Assembly (NCBI RefSeq): GCF_036373705.1
Contig: NC_089863.1
Coordinates: 4,654,357-4,718,356 of the forward strand
Source: Amia ocellicauda
Taxonomy: Eukaryota > Chordata > Actinopteri > Amiiformes > Amiidae
Direction: 5' to 3'
DNA length: 64,000 nucleotides
How positions within the stretch are numbered: the stretch's first letter is position 1; the number at the start of each line of letters is the position of its first letter. Positions 1 through 9,812 of this stretch are shown here, piece after piece. The notes beneath the pieces were generated by a model. That model ran no database searches. It was not told where the DNA came from and was given only the letters and a program-made list of their open reading frames with translations. A program made the position numbers and the translations under genes.

Positions 1-801
1 GGTCCTGGGGCGAGGTATATGAGAAAAGGCCCCACTATCAGGATTTCAAGTGACCACACCACCCTCAATCAATTCCCCGCAAAGCCCAAGTTACTGGTGG
101 GCACTTCAGCAGCCAAAGAGCCACACCTTGGAGCAAATAGAAGATGGAATGAAACGAAAGCAATGACATTAAGATCTACACCTCCATAAAACAAGAGGCA
201 AAGCTCTCACCCTTGGGGAAGGTGCACGTACAGCCCAGATAGCATCAGGAATGTAAAGTTCATGTTTCGGACGGTGTTAATGAGCTCTTCTAATCTCTCA
301 TTTTTATTACATTCATCATTCGCTTCTCTCTATTCAATATGGTTGTGTATTATGGTTGGCATTATATTGCCTTTTATTTTGTGTTTTGATTTGCTTTCAC
401 CTCATTGTCTCATTTCTTATTCCCAACTGTTATTATTAAGCTTGCACGTGTGCCTTATTATCATTTGTTTTCGTTTGAGGGAATCAGCGCCGCACAACAC
501 CCCTGGGTCCACCTGCACTCCATCACCAAGCGTTCCTCGGGTACTTGGGCCATAAGTAATGAACGTCAGGTGTGCGTCTGTGTGTTTCTGCTCCCAGGTT
601 GCGTGCGCCGCTTTTCCATCCACGACCCCAGTCTTGACCCTGCATCTACGAAACACTGCATTAAGATCCTGTGTGGCCACATTCGCAACTGTATACAGAC
701 CACTGTGTGTTTTTGGTTCATTTGGATGCCGCCTGGGAGTCTTGCTGAAACCAAGCAACGTCGTCAACCTGGTCGTTGAAGACGGGCAAAAACATGGCTA
801 T
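1..801. other. Left spacer of the unit, no recognised gene (template: unit 1)
   Basis: Together with the last ~240 bp of the preceding unit this is about 1,040 bp between the Ser-like copy and the minus-strand Leu gene, and it recurs in every unit. It holds only overlapping open frames up to 124-146 codons on both strands. Differences between units fall without regard to codon position, and no domain is recognisable, so I do not call a protein. It contains an AT-rich stretch around 290-470 and a pyrimidine tract ending in ctcccag at about 591-597 that resembles a splice acceptor by chance. Confidence 0.6.
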
Positions 802-883
802 TGGCAGCGGTGGGATTTGAACCCACGCCTCCGCAGACACTGGAGCCTTAATCCAGCACCTTAGACCGCTCGGCCACGCTACC
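802..883 (-). tRNA. tRNA-Leu(AAG), unit 1, slightly altered
   Basis: Anticodon AAG. Differs from the unit-6 reference by C25 to T (G-U wobble in the D stem) and changes in the variable arm ('tgtctgcgg') that weaken its stem. T5 terminator at 788-792 is intact. Probably still foldable. Confidence 0.85.
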
Positions 884-1283
884 CGGGGAAGGACCTTGTC
901 TTACCGCTTTGTATGTCTGGATGTATGTATGCATGCATGCACGCATACATGCATGCACGCATGCATGTATGTATGAAGTTATTGTCATGATGATTTCAAT
1001 GATCAAATCCTATGCATTTAATCTAGTTTCGTCAAAAGACGTCGATTAAGATGAAGTCTTGTGTCTGCGTGCAAACAGACTACGAGTCCACTGCGCAGTA
1101 TGTGCGGGTCACAATACAATCCTTTCGAGCCCGTACAGATTGGGATGTTTTCATGCTAAATGTACTCGGTGCATCTTCAACAGCAGCAATGGTCAACAGC
1201 GCTGTTGAAAATGTTGATACGCAGAAGCGTCCACCACGTGAGATGACTGATGCAGGTGTGACCGTAGACATCGTGGTGGTTGT
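884..1283. other. Divergent spacer between the two Leu copies (template: unit 1)
   Basis: This 400-bp spacer separates the head-to-head Leu copies in every unit. It starts with an ATGC-rich tract, followed by sequence containing an open frame that runs into the plus-strand Leu copy. I recognise no gene in it. The upstream side of the minus-strand Leu gene has no obvious TATA box. Confidence 0.55.
921..975. repeat. Alternating purine-pyrimidine (ATGC/ATGT) tract, once per unit
   Basis: About 55 bp of strictly alternating purines and pyrimidines built from atgt, atgc and acgc steps, partly self-complementary. It lies some 38 bp upstream of the minus-strand Leu start and recurs at the same place in all 36 units, including 63921-63965 at the window end. 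AAG units 1-9 (except 5) and 12 have 'atgtatgtatgc'; the others have 'atgtaagc'. Length is nearly constant, unusual for a microsatellite and consistent with homogenisation of whole units. Confidence 0.85.
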
Positions 1284-1365
1284 GGTAACGTGGCCGAGTG
1301 CTCTAAGGCGCTTCATTTAAGCTCCAGTCTCTTTGGAGGCGTGGGTTGGAATCCCACCGTTGCCA
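1284..1365 (+). pseudogene. tRNA-Leu-like (TAA), unit 1
   Basis: Reference lesions plus a G to C change at the conserved D-loop GG ('gtgctctaag'), further harming box A. Confidence 0.75.
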
Positions 1366-1433
1366 ACTTCCTTTAGCCATTAAAGTCATGGTGCTTTCCG
1401 AGTTGCACCTCGTCGTTCCATTTCACACGTTAC

Positions 1434-1437
1434 TTTT
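1434..1437 (+). terminator. First T4 run downstream of plus-strand Leu copy (unit 1 example)
   Basis: The plus-strand Leu copy has no T4 close to its 3' end. The first TTTT ('acttttctg') is 69 nt away in every unit, so any Pol III transcript would carry a long trailer. Confidence 0.4.
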
Positions 1438-1479
1438 CTGGACATGTACTTTGCATGTCAACGGGGAGCACTCTCGGCA

Positions 1480-1561
1480 GACGAGGTGGCCGAGTGGTTA
1501 AGGCAATGGACTGCTAATCCATTGTGCTGTGCACGCGTGGGTTCGGATACCATCCTCTTTG
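1480..1561 (+). pseudogene. tRNA-Ser(GCT)-like, unit 1
   Basis: Base 26 region is 'ggcaatgg' and the 3' end is 'cctctttg'. No T4 follows closely. Confidence 0.76.
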
Positions 1562-1800
1562 GATCACGGCAGCCTTTCACAGAAGAGCAATGATTGCTGC
1601 CTCAATAAAGTGTTCATCTCTTTCCATTACGTTGCAATCCTGTTCCATCCTGTCTCAAAATGTTGTCATTACCCTCGAGTGGAATATCCGGGGTGGTGGT
1701 GTGCATGGTGGGAGATGGCCTCCGAGGGTGCCGGGCGTGTCTGCTTGCTTTGGGTCTTGGGTTGGGGCTGGTGTGGCTGAAATGCCAGCGCTGAATTTTT
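1562..1800. other. Right spacer after the Ser-like copy (template: unit 1)
   Basis: Contains an aataaa hexamer at 1604-1609 and a GT/G-rich stretch from about 1690 to 1775 with several GGG runs, then aatttttgg at the unit boundary. No gene recognised. Confidence 0.5.
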
Positions 1801-2601
1801 GGTCCTGGGGCGAGGTATATGAGAAAAGGCCCCACTATCAAGATTTCAAGTGACCACACCACCCTCAATCAATTCCCCGCAAAGCCCAAGTTACTGGTGG
1901 GCACTTCAGCAGCCAAAGAGCCACACCTTGGAGCAATTAGAAGATGGAATGAAACGAAAGCAATGACATTAAGATCTACACCTCCATAAAACAAGAGGCA
2001 AAGCTCTCACCCTTGGGGAAGGTGCACGTACAGCCCAGATAGCATCAGGAATGTAAAGTTCATGTTTCGGACGGTGTTAATGAGCTCTTCTAATCTCTCA
2101 TTTTTATTACATTCATCATTCGCTTCTCTCTATTCAATGTGGTTGTGTATTATGGTTGGCATTATATTGCCTTTTGTTTTGTGTTTTGATTTGCTTTCAC
2201 CTCATTGTCTCATTTCTTATTCCCAACTGTTATTATTAAGCTTGCACGTGTGCCTTATTATCATTTGTTTTCGTTTGAGGGAATCAGCGCCGCACAACAC
2301 CCCTGGGTCCACCTGCACTCCATCACCAAGCGTTCCTCGGGTACTTGGGCCATAAGTAATGAACGTCAGGTGTGCGTCTGTGTGTTTCTGCTCCCAGGTT
2401 GCGTGCGCCGCTTTTCCATCCACGACCCCAGTCTTGACCCTGCATCTACGAAACACTGCATTAAGATCCTGTGTGGCCACATTCGCAACTGTATACAGAC
2501 CACTGTGTGTTTTTGGTTCATTTGGATGCCGCCTGGGAGTCTTGCTGAAACCAAGCAACGTCGTCAACCTGGTCGTTGAAGACGGGCAAAAACATGGCTA
2601 T

Positions 2602-2683
2602 TGGCAGCGGTGGGATTTGAACCCACGCCTCCGCAGACACTGGAGCCTTAATCCAGCACCTTAGACCGCTCGGCCACGCTACC
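2602..2683 (-). tRNA. tRNA-Leu(AAG), unit 2, slightly altered
   Basis: Identical to the unit-1 gene, including T25 and the changed variable arm. Confidence 0.85.
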
Positions 2684-3083
2684 CGGGGAAGGACCTTGTC
2701 TTACCGCTTTGTATGTCTGGATGTATGTATGCATGCATGCACGCATACATGCATGCACGCATGCATGTATGTATGAAGTTATTGTCATGATGATTTCAAT
2801 GATCAAATCCTATGCATTTAATCTAGTTTCGTCAAAAGACGTCGATTAAGATGAAGTCTTGTGTCTGCGTGCAAACAGACTACGAGTCCACTGCGCAGTA
2901 TGTGCGGGTCACAATACAATCCTTTCGAGCCCGTACAGATTGGGATGTTTTCATGCTAAATGTACTCGGTGCATCTTCAACAGCAGCAATGGTCAACAGC
3001 GCTGTTGAAAATGTTGATACGCAGAAGCGTCCACCACGTGAGATGACTGATGCAGGTGTGACCGTAGACATCGTGGTGGTTGT

Positions 3084-3165
3084 GGTAACGTGGCCGAGTG
3101 CTCTAAGGCGCTTCATTTAAGCTCCAGTCTCTTTGGAGGCGTGGGTTGGAATCCCACCGTTGCCA
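3084..3165 (+). pseudogene. tRNA-Leu-like (TAA), unit 2
   Basis: Same as unit 1, with the D-loop GC. Confidence 0.75.
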
Positions 3166-3279
3166 ACTTCCTTTAGCCATTAAAGTCATGGTGCTTTCCG
3201 AGTTGCACCTCGTCGTTCCATTTCACACGTTACTTTTCTGGACATGTACTTTGCATGTCAACGGGGAGCACTCTCGGCA

Positions 3280-3361
3280 GACGAGGTGGCCGAGTGGTTA
3301 AGGCAATGGACTGCTAATCCATTGTGCTGTGCACGCGTGGGTTCGGATACCATCCTCTTTG
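3280..3361 (+). pseudogene. tRNA-Ser(GCT)-like, unit 2
   Basis: Same as unit 1. Confidence 0.76.
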
Positions 3362-4401
3362 GATCACGGCAGCCTTTCACAGAAGAGCAATGATTGCTGC
3401 CTCAATAAAGTGTTCATCTCTTTCCATTACGTTGCAATCCTGTTCCATCCTGTCTCAAAATGTTGTCATTACCCTCGAGTGGAATATCCGGGGTGGTGGT
3501 GTGCATGGTGGGAGATGGCCTCCGAGGGTGCCGGGCGTGTCTGCTTGCTTTGGGTCTTGGGTTGGGGCTGGTGTGGCTGAAATGCCAGCGCTGAATTTTT
3601 GGTCCTGGGGCGAGGTATATGAGAAAAGGCCCCACTATCAAGATTTCAAGTGACCACACCACCCTCAATCAATTCCCCGCAAAGCCCAAGTTACTGGTGG
3701 GCACTTCAGCAGCCAAAGAGCCACACCTTGGAGCAATTAGAAGATGGAATGAAACGAAAGCAATGACATTAAGATCTACACCTCCATAAAACAAGAGGCA
3801 AAGCTCTCACCCTTGGGGAAGGTGCACGTACAGCCCAGATAGCATCAGGAATGTAAAGTTCATGTTTCGGACGGTGTTAATGAGCTCTTCTAATCTCTCA
3901 TTTTTATTACATTCATCATTCGCTTCTCTCTATTCAATGTGGTTGTGTATTATGGTTGGCATTATATTGCCTTTTGTTTTGTGTTTTGATTTGCTTTCAC
4001 CTCATTGTCTCATTTCTTATTCCCAACTGTTATTATTAAGCTTGCACGTGTGCCTTATTATCATTTGTTTTCGTTTGAGGGAATCAGCGCCGCACAACAC
4101 CCCTGGGTCCACCTGCACTCCATCACCAAGCGTTCCTCGGGTACTTGGGCCATAAGTAATGAACGTCAGGTGTGCGTCTGTGTGTTTCTGCTCCCAGGTT
4201 GCGTGCGCCGCTTTTCCATCCACGACCCCAGTCTTGACCCTGCATCTACGAAACACTGCATTAAGATCCTGTGTGGCCACATTCGCAACTGTATACAGAC
4301 CACTGTGTGTTTTTGGTTCATTTGGATGCCGCCTGGGAGTCTTGCTGAAACCAAGCAACGTCGTCAACCTGGTCGTTGAAGACGGGCAAAAACATGGCTA
4401 T

Positions 4402-4483
4402 TGCCAGCGGTGGGATTTGAACCCACGCCTCCGAAGAGACTGGAGCCTTAATCCAGCACCTTAGACCGCTCGGCCACGCTACC
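4402..4483 (-). tRNA. tRNA-Leu(AAG), unit 3, acceptor-stem mismatch
   Basis: Variable arm is canonical here. C71 is G, giving a G2-G71 clash in the acceptor stem, and T25 is kept as in units 1-2. Function doubtful. Confidence 0.75.
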
Positions 4484-4883
4484 CGGGGAAGGACCTTGTC
4501 TTACCGCTTTGTATGTCTGGATGTATGTATGCATGCATGCACGCATACATGCATGCACGCATGCATGTATGTATGAAGTTATTGTCATGATGATTTCAAT
4601 GATCAAATCCTATGCATTTAATCTAGTTTCGTCAAAAGACGTCGATTAAGGTGAAGTCTTGTGTCTGCGTGCAAACAGACTACGAGTCCACTGCGCAGTA
4701 TGTGCGGGTCACAATACAATCCTTTCGAGCCCGTACAGATTGGGATGTTTTCATGCTAAATGTACTCGGTGCATCTTCAACAGCAGCAAAGGTCAACAGC
4801 GCTGTTGAAAATGTTGATACGCAGAAGCGTCCACCACGTGAGATGACTGATGCAGGTGTGACCGTAGACATCGTGGTGGGTGT

Positions 4884-4965
4884 GGTAACGTGGCCGAGTG
4901 GTCTAAGGCGCTTCATTTAAGCTCCAGTCTCTTTGGAGGCGTGGGTTGGAATCCCACCGTTGCCA
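4884..4965 (+). pseudogene. tRNA-Leu-like (TAA), unit 3
   Basis: Matches the unit-6 reference copy. Confidence 0.78.
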
Positions 4966-5079
4966 ACTTCCTTTAGCCATTAAAGTCATGGTGCTTTCCG
5001 AGTTGCACCTCGTTGTTCCATTTCACACGTTACTTTTCTGGACATGTACTTTGCATGTCAACGGGGAGCGCTCTCGGCA

Positions 5080-5161
5080 GACGAGGTGGCCGAGTGGTTA
5101 AGGCGATGGACTGCTAATCCATTGTGCTGTGCACGCGTGGGTTCGGATACCATACTCTTCG
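5080..5161 (+). pseudogene. tRNA-Ser(GCT)-like, unit 3
   Basis: 'catactcttcg' 3' end, giving two acceptor mismatches. No T4 follows. Confidence 0.76.
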
Positions 5162-6201
5162 GATCACGGCAGCCTTTCACAGAAGAGCAATGATTTCTGC
5201 CTCAATAAAGTGTTCATCTCTTTCCATTACGTTGCAATCCTGTTCCGTCCTGTCTCAAAATGTTGTCATTACCCTCGAGTGGTATATCCGGGGTGGCGGT
5301 GTGCATGGTGGGAGATGGCCTGCGAGGGTGCAGGGCGTGTCTGCTTGCTTTGGGTCTTGGGTGGGGGCTGGTGTGGCTGAAATGCCAGCGCTGAATTTTT
5401 GGTCCTGGGGCGAGGTATATGAGAAAAGGCCCCACTATCAAGATTTCAAGTGACCACACCACCCTCAATCAATTCCCCGCAAAGCCCAAGTTACTGGTGG
5501 GCACTTCAGCAGCCAAAGAGCCACACCTTGGAGCAATTAGAAGATGGAATGAAACGAAAGCAATGACATTAAGATCTACACCTCCATAAAACAAGAGGCA
5601 AAGCTCTCACCCTTGGGGAAGGTGCACGTACAGCCCAGATAGCATCAGGAATGTAAAGTTCATGTTTCGGACGGTGTTAATGAGCTCTTCTAATCTCTCA
5701 TTTTTATTACATTCATCATTCGCTTCTCTCTATTTAATATGGTTGTGTATTATGGTTGGCATTATATTGCCTTTTGTTTTGTGTTTTGATTTGCTTTCAC
5801 CTCATTGTCTCATTTCTTATTCCCAACTGTTATTATTAAGCTTGCACGTGTGCCTTATTATCATTTGTTTTCGTTTGAGGGAATCAGCGCCGCACAACAC
5901 CCCTGGGTCCACCTGCACTCCATCACCAAGCGTTCCTCGGGTACTTGGGCCATAAGTAATGAACGTCAGGTGTGCGTCTGTGTGTTTCTGCTCCCAGGTT
6001 GCGTGCGCCGCTTTTCCATCCACGACCCCAGTCTTGACCCTGCATCTACGAAACACTGCATTAAGATCCTGTGTGGCCACATTCGCAACTGTATACAGAC
6101 CACTGTGTGTTTTTGGTTCATTTGGATGCCGCCTGGGAGTCTTGCTGAAACCAAGCAACGTCGTCAACCTGGTCGTTGAAGACGGGCGAAAACATGGCTA
6201 T

Positions 6202-6283
6202 TGGCAGCGGTGGGATTTGAACCCACGCCTCCGAAGAGACTGGAGCCTTAATCCAGCGTCTTAGACCGCTCGGCCACGCTACC
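6202..6283 (-). tRNA. tRNA-Leu(AAG), unit 4, D-stem mismatch
   Basis: G24 is A, breaking a D-stem pair with C11. The terminator is shortened to T4. Otherwise canonical. Confidence 0.78.
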
Positions 6284-6683
6284 CGGGGAATGACCTTGTC
6301 TTACAGCTTTGTATGTCTCGATGTATGTATGCATGCATGCACGCATACATGCATGCACGCATGCATGTATGTATGAAGTTATTGTCATGATGATTTCAAT
6401 GATCAAATCCTATGCATTTAATCTAGTTTCGTCAAAAGACGTCGATTAAGGTGAAGTCTTGTGTCTGCGTGCAATCAGACTACGAGTCCACTGCGCAGTA
6501 TGTGCGGGTCACAATACAATCCTTTCGAGCCCGTGCAGATTGGGATGTTTTCATGCAAAATGTACTCGGTGCATCTTCAACAGCAGCAAAGGTCAACAGC
6601 GCTGTTGAAAATGTTGATACGCAGAAGCGTCCACCACGTGAGATGACTGATGCAGGTGTGACCGTAGACATCGTGGTGGTTGT

Positions 6684-6765
6684 GGTAACGTGGCCGAGTG
6701 GTCTAAGGCGCTTCATTTAAGCTCCAGTCTCTTTGGAGGCGTGGGTTGGAATCCCACCGTTGCCA
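6684..6765 (+). pseudogene. tRNA-Leu-like (TAA), unit 4
   Basis: Matches the reference; the upstream flank has 'gtggttgtgg' as in units 1, 2 and 11. Confidence 0.78.
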
Positions 6766-6879
6766 ACTTCCTTTAGCCATTAAAGTCATGGTGCTTTCCT
6801 AGTTGCACCTCGTCGTTCCATTTCACACGTTACTTTTCTGGACATGTACTTTGCATGTCAACGGGGAGCCCTCTCGGCA

Positions 6880-6961
6880 GACTAGGTGGCCGAGTGGTTA
6901 AGGCGATGGACTGCTAATCCATTGTGCTGTGCACGCGTGGGTTCGGATACCATACTCTTTG
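6880..6961 (+). pseudogene. tRNA-Ser(GCT)-like, unit 4
   Basis: 5' end is gactagg and 3' end 'catactctttg', a further weakened acceptor stem. T4 at 6975-6978. Confidence 0.76.
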
Positions 6962-6974
6962 GATCACGGCAGCC

Positions 6975-6978
6975 TTTT
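6975..6978 (+). terminator. T4 run after the Ser-like copy (unit 4 example)
   Basis: A minimal TTTT lies 14 nt past the Ser-like copy in most units ('ccttttac'). Units 1-3, 10, 15, 16, 19 and 20 have 'cctttcac' and no T4. Confidence 0.5.
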
Positions 6979-8001
6979 ACAGAAGAGCAATGATTGCTGC
7001 CTCAATAAAGTGTTCATCTCTTTCCATTACGTTGCAATCCTGTTCCGTCCTGTCTCAAAATGTTGTCATTACCCTCGAGTGGAATATCCGGGGTGGCGGT
7101 GTGCATGGTGGGAGATGGCCTGCGAGGGTGCAGGGCGTGTCTGCTTGCTTTGGGTCTTGGGTGGGGGCTGGTGTGGCTGAAATGCCAGCGCTGAATTTTT
7201 GGTCCTGGGGCGAGGTATATGAGAAAAGGCCCCACTATCAAGATTTCAAGTGACCACACCACCCTCAATCAATTCCCCGCAAGGCCCAAGTTACTGGTGG
7301 GCACTTCAGCAGCCAAAGAGCCACACCTTGGAGCAATTAGAAGATGGAATGAAACGAAAGCAATGACATTAAGATCTACACCTCCATAAAACAAGAGGCA
7401 AAGCTCTCACCCTTGGGGAAGGTGCACGTACAGCCCAGATAGCATCAGGAATGTAAAGTTCATGTTTCGGACGGTGTTAATGAGCTCTTCTAATCTCTCA
7501 TTTTTATTACATTCATCATTCGCTTCTCTCTATTCAATATGGTTGTGTATTATGGTTGGCATTATATTGCCTTTTATTTTGTGTTTTGATTTGCTTTCAC
7601 CTCATTGTCTCATTTCATATTCCCAACTGTTATTATTAAGCTTGCACGTGTGCCTTATTATCATTTGTTTTCGTTTGAGGGAATCAGCGACGCACAACAC
7701 CCCTGGGTCCACCTGCACTCCATCACCAAGCGTTCCTCGGGTACTTGGGCCATAAGTAATGAACGTCAGGTGTGCGTCTGTGTGTTTCTGCTCCCAGGTT
7801 GCGTGCGCCGCTTTTCCATCCACGACCCCAGTCTTGACCCTGCATCTACGAAACACTGCATTAAGATCCTGTGTGGCCACATTCACAACTGTATAAAGAC
7901 CACTGTGTGTTTTTGTTTCTTTTGGATGCCGCCTGGGAGTCTTGCTGAAACCAAGCAACGTCGTCAACCTGGTCGTTGAAGACGGGCAAAGACATTGCTA
8001 T

Positions 8002-8083
8002 TGGCAGCGGTGGGATTTGAACCCACGCCTCCGAAGAGACTGGAGCCTAAATCCAGCGCCTTAGACCGCTCGGCCACGCTACC
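8002..8083 (-). tRNA. tRNA-Leu(TAG), unit 5, terminator lost
   Basis: The gene body is canonical with anticodon TAG. Its downstream oligo-T is interrupted (gtcttt), so Pol III would be expected to read on. Flank sequence is TAG type. Confidence 0.88.
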
Positions 8084-8483
8084 CGGGGTAGGACCTTGTC
8101 TTACCCCTTTGTATGTCTGGATGTATGTAAGCATGCATGCACGCATACATGCATGCACGCATGCATGTATGTATGAAGTTATTGTCATGATGATTTCAAT
8201 GATCAAATCCTATGCATTTAATCTAGTTTCGTCAAAAGACGTCGATTAAGGTGAAGTCTTGTGTCTGCGTGCAAACAGACTACGAGTCCACTGCGCAGTA
8301 TGTGCGGGTCACAATACAATCCTTTCGAGCCCGTACAGATTGGGATGTTTTCATGCTAAATGTACTCGGTGCATCTTCAACAGCAGCAAAGGTCAACAGC
8401 GCTGTTGAAAATGTTGATACGCAGAAGCGTCCACCACGTGAGATGACTGATGCAGGTGTGACCGTAGACGTCGTGGTGGGTGT

Positions 8484-8565
8484 GGTAACGTGGCCGAGTG
8501 GTCTAAGGCGCTTCATTTAAGCTCCAGTCTCTTTGGAGGCGTGGGTTGGAATCCCACCGTTGCCA
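8484..8565 (+). pseudogene. tRNA-Leu-like (TAA), unit 5
   Basis: Matches the reference copy. Confidence 0.78.
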
Positions 8566-8679
8566 ACTTCCTTTAGCCATTAAAGTCATGGTGCTTTCCG
8601 AGTTGCACCTCGTTGTTCCATTTCACACGTTACTTTTCTGGACATGTACTTTGCATGTCAACGGGGAGCGCTCTCGGCG

Positions 8680-8761
8680 GACGAGGTGGCCGAGTGGTTA
8701 AGGCGATGGACTGCTAATCCATTGTGCTGTGCACGCGTGGGTTCGGATACCATCCTCTTCG
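8680..8761 (+). pseudogene. tRNA-Ser(GCT)-like, unit 5 (best-preserved form)
   Basis: 82 nt and very close to vertebrate tRNA-Ser(GCT), which reads AGC/AGU. Box A tggccgagtgg is intact. Anticodon stem atgga/tccat pairs and loop ctgctaa gives GCT. The long variable arm gtgc/gcac is kept (loop tgt instead of tct). Defects shared by all 35 copies: A58 to G and C61 to A in the T arm (box B ggttcggatac, G53-C61 pair lost) and C3-T70 in the acceptor stem. This unit keeps 'catcctcttcg'; many units also have 'catactc', adding a G7-A66 mismatch. A T4 follows 14 nt downstream. I favour a pseudogene fixed before amplification; weak transcription cannot be excluded. Confidence 0.8.
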
Positions 8762-9787
8762 GATCACGGCAGCCTTTTACAGAAGAGCAATGATTGCTGC
8801 CTCAATAAAGTGTTCATCTCTTTCCATTACGTTGCAATCCTGTTCCGTCCTGTCTCAAAATGTTGTCATTACCCTCGAGTGGAATATCCGGGGTGGCGGT
8901 GTGCATGGTGGGAGATGGCCTGCGAGGGTGCAGGGCGTGTCTGCTTGCTTTGGGTCTTGGGTGGGGGCTGGTGTGGCTGAAATGCCAGCGCTGAATTTTT
9001 GGTCCTGGGGCGAGGTATATGAGAAAAGGCCCCACTATCAAGATTTCAAGTGACCACACCACCCTCAATCAATTCCCCGCAAAGCCCAAGTTACTGGTGG
9101 GCACTTCAGCAGCCAAAGAGCCACACCTTGGAGCAATTAGAAGATGGAATGAAACGAAAGCAAACACATTAAGATCTACACCTCCATAAAACAAGAGGCA
9201 AAGCTCTCACCCTTGGGGAAGGTGCACGTACAGCCCAGATAGCATCAGGAATGTAAAGTTCATGTTTCGGACGGTGTTAATGAGCTCTTCTAATCTCTCA
9301 TTTTTATTACATTCATCATTCGCTTCTCTCTATTCAATATGGTTGTGTATTATGGTTGGCATTATATTGCCTTTTATTTTGTGTTTTGATTTGCTTTCAC
9401 CTCATTGTCTCATTTCTTATTCCCAACTGTTATTATTAAGCTTGCACGTGTGCCTTATTATCATTTGTTTTCGTTTGAGGGAATCAGCGCCGCACAACAC
9501 CCCTGGGTCCACCTGCACTCCATCACCAAGCGTTCCTCGGGTACTTGGGCCATAAGTAATGAACGTCAGGTGTGCGTCTGTGTGTTTCTGCTCCCAGGTT
9601 GCGTGCGCCGCTTTTCCATCCACGACCCCAGTCTTGACCCTGCATCTACGAAACACTGCATTAAGATCCTGTGTGGCCACATTCGCAACTGTATACAGAC
9701 CACTGTGTGTTTTTGGTTCATTTGGATGCCGCCTGGGAGTCTTGCTGAAACCAAGCAACGTCGTCAACCTGGTCGTTGAAGACGGGC

Positions 9788-9792
9788 AAAAA
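9788..9792 (-). terminator. Pol III T5 terminator of minus-strand tRNA-Leu (unit 6 example)
   Basis: A TTTTT run on the minus strand begins 9 nt past the tRNA 3' end. It is conserved in nearly all units. Exceptions are unit 4 (T4, 'gcgaaaaca') and unit 5 (no T4, 'gcaaagaca'). Confidence 0.85.
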
Positions 9793-9812
9793 CATGGCTA
9801 TTGGCAGCGGTG

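Larger units (their letters stand above)
1..3600. repeat. Array units 1-2 (near-identical pair)
   Basis: These two 1,800-bp units differ from each other at only a handful of bases. They share markers absent elsewhere: 'gtgctctaag' in the plus-strand Leu copy, 'ggcaatgg' in the Ser copy and 'ccgcagacac' in the minus-strand Leu variable arm. They look like a very recent duplication. Confidence 0.95.
3601..7200. repeat. Array units 3-4 (transitional)
   Basis: Unit 3 begins like unit 2 but has the common array version of the right half. Unit 4 has its own markers ('cgtgcagatt', 'catgcaaaat', 'gactagg' at the Ser start) that reappear only in unit 11, seven units away. Confidence 0.95.
7201..9000. 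repeat. Array unit 5 (first TAG-type unit)
   Basis: The left half has 'catttcatat', 'gcgacgcac', 'tataaagacc' and 'tttgtttctt', which recur together only in unit 12 (the last also in the TAG units 10, 15 and 19). The Leu flank is TAG type ('ggggtagg', 'acccctttg'). Spacer base 'ctctcggcgg' before the Ser copy is also shared with unit 12. Confidence 0.95.

Noticed and set aside
560-600. Splice acceptor-like tract ending in ctcccag
   Set aside because: No convincing coding exon follows and no matching donor is seen. A pyrimidine-rich run before ag is common.
405-779. Open frame of 124 codons (146 in some units) on the plus strand, with a 116-codon frame antisense to it
   Set aside because: It recurs because the DNA recurs. 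Changes between units alter residues as freely as silent sites, opposite-strand frames overlap it equally well, and no domain or known protein is recognisable.
802-883. tRNA-derived SINE rather than tRNA gene
   Set aside because: There is no SINE body, poly-A tail or target-site duplication. The gene is followed by a Pol III T5 terminator and its position in the unit is invariant.
1051-1320. 89-codon frame running into the plus-strand Leu copy
   Set aside because: Most units have GTG rather than ATG at its start, it ends inside a tRNA-derived sequence, and it has no recognisable motif. Its conservation equals that of the flanking non-coding DNA.
1604-1609. aataaa as a polyadenylation signal
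   Set aside because: An isolated hexamer with no supported Pol II gene upstream; expected by chance.
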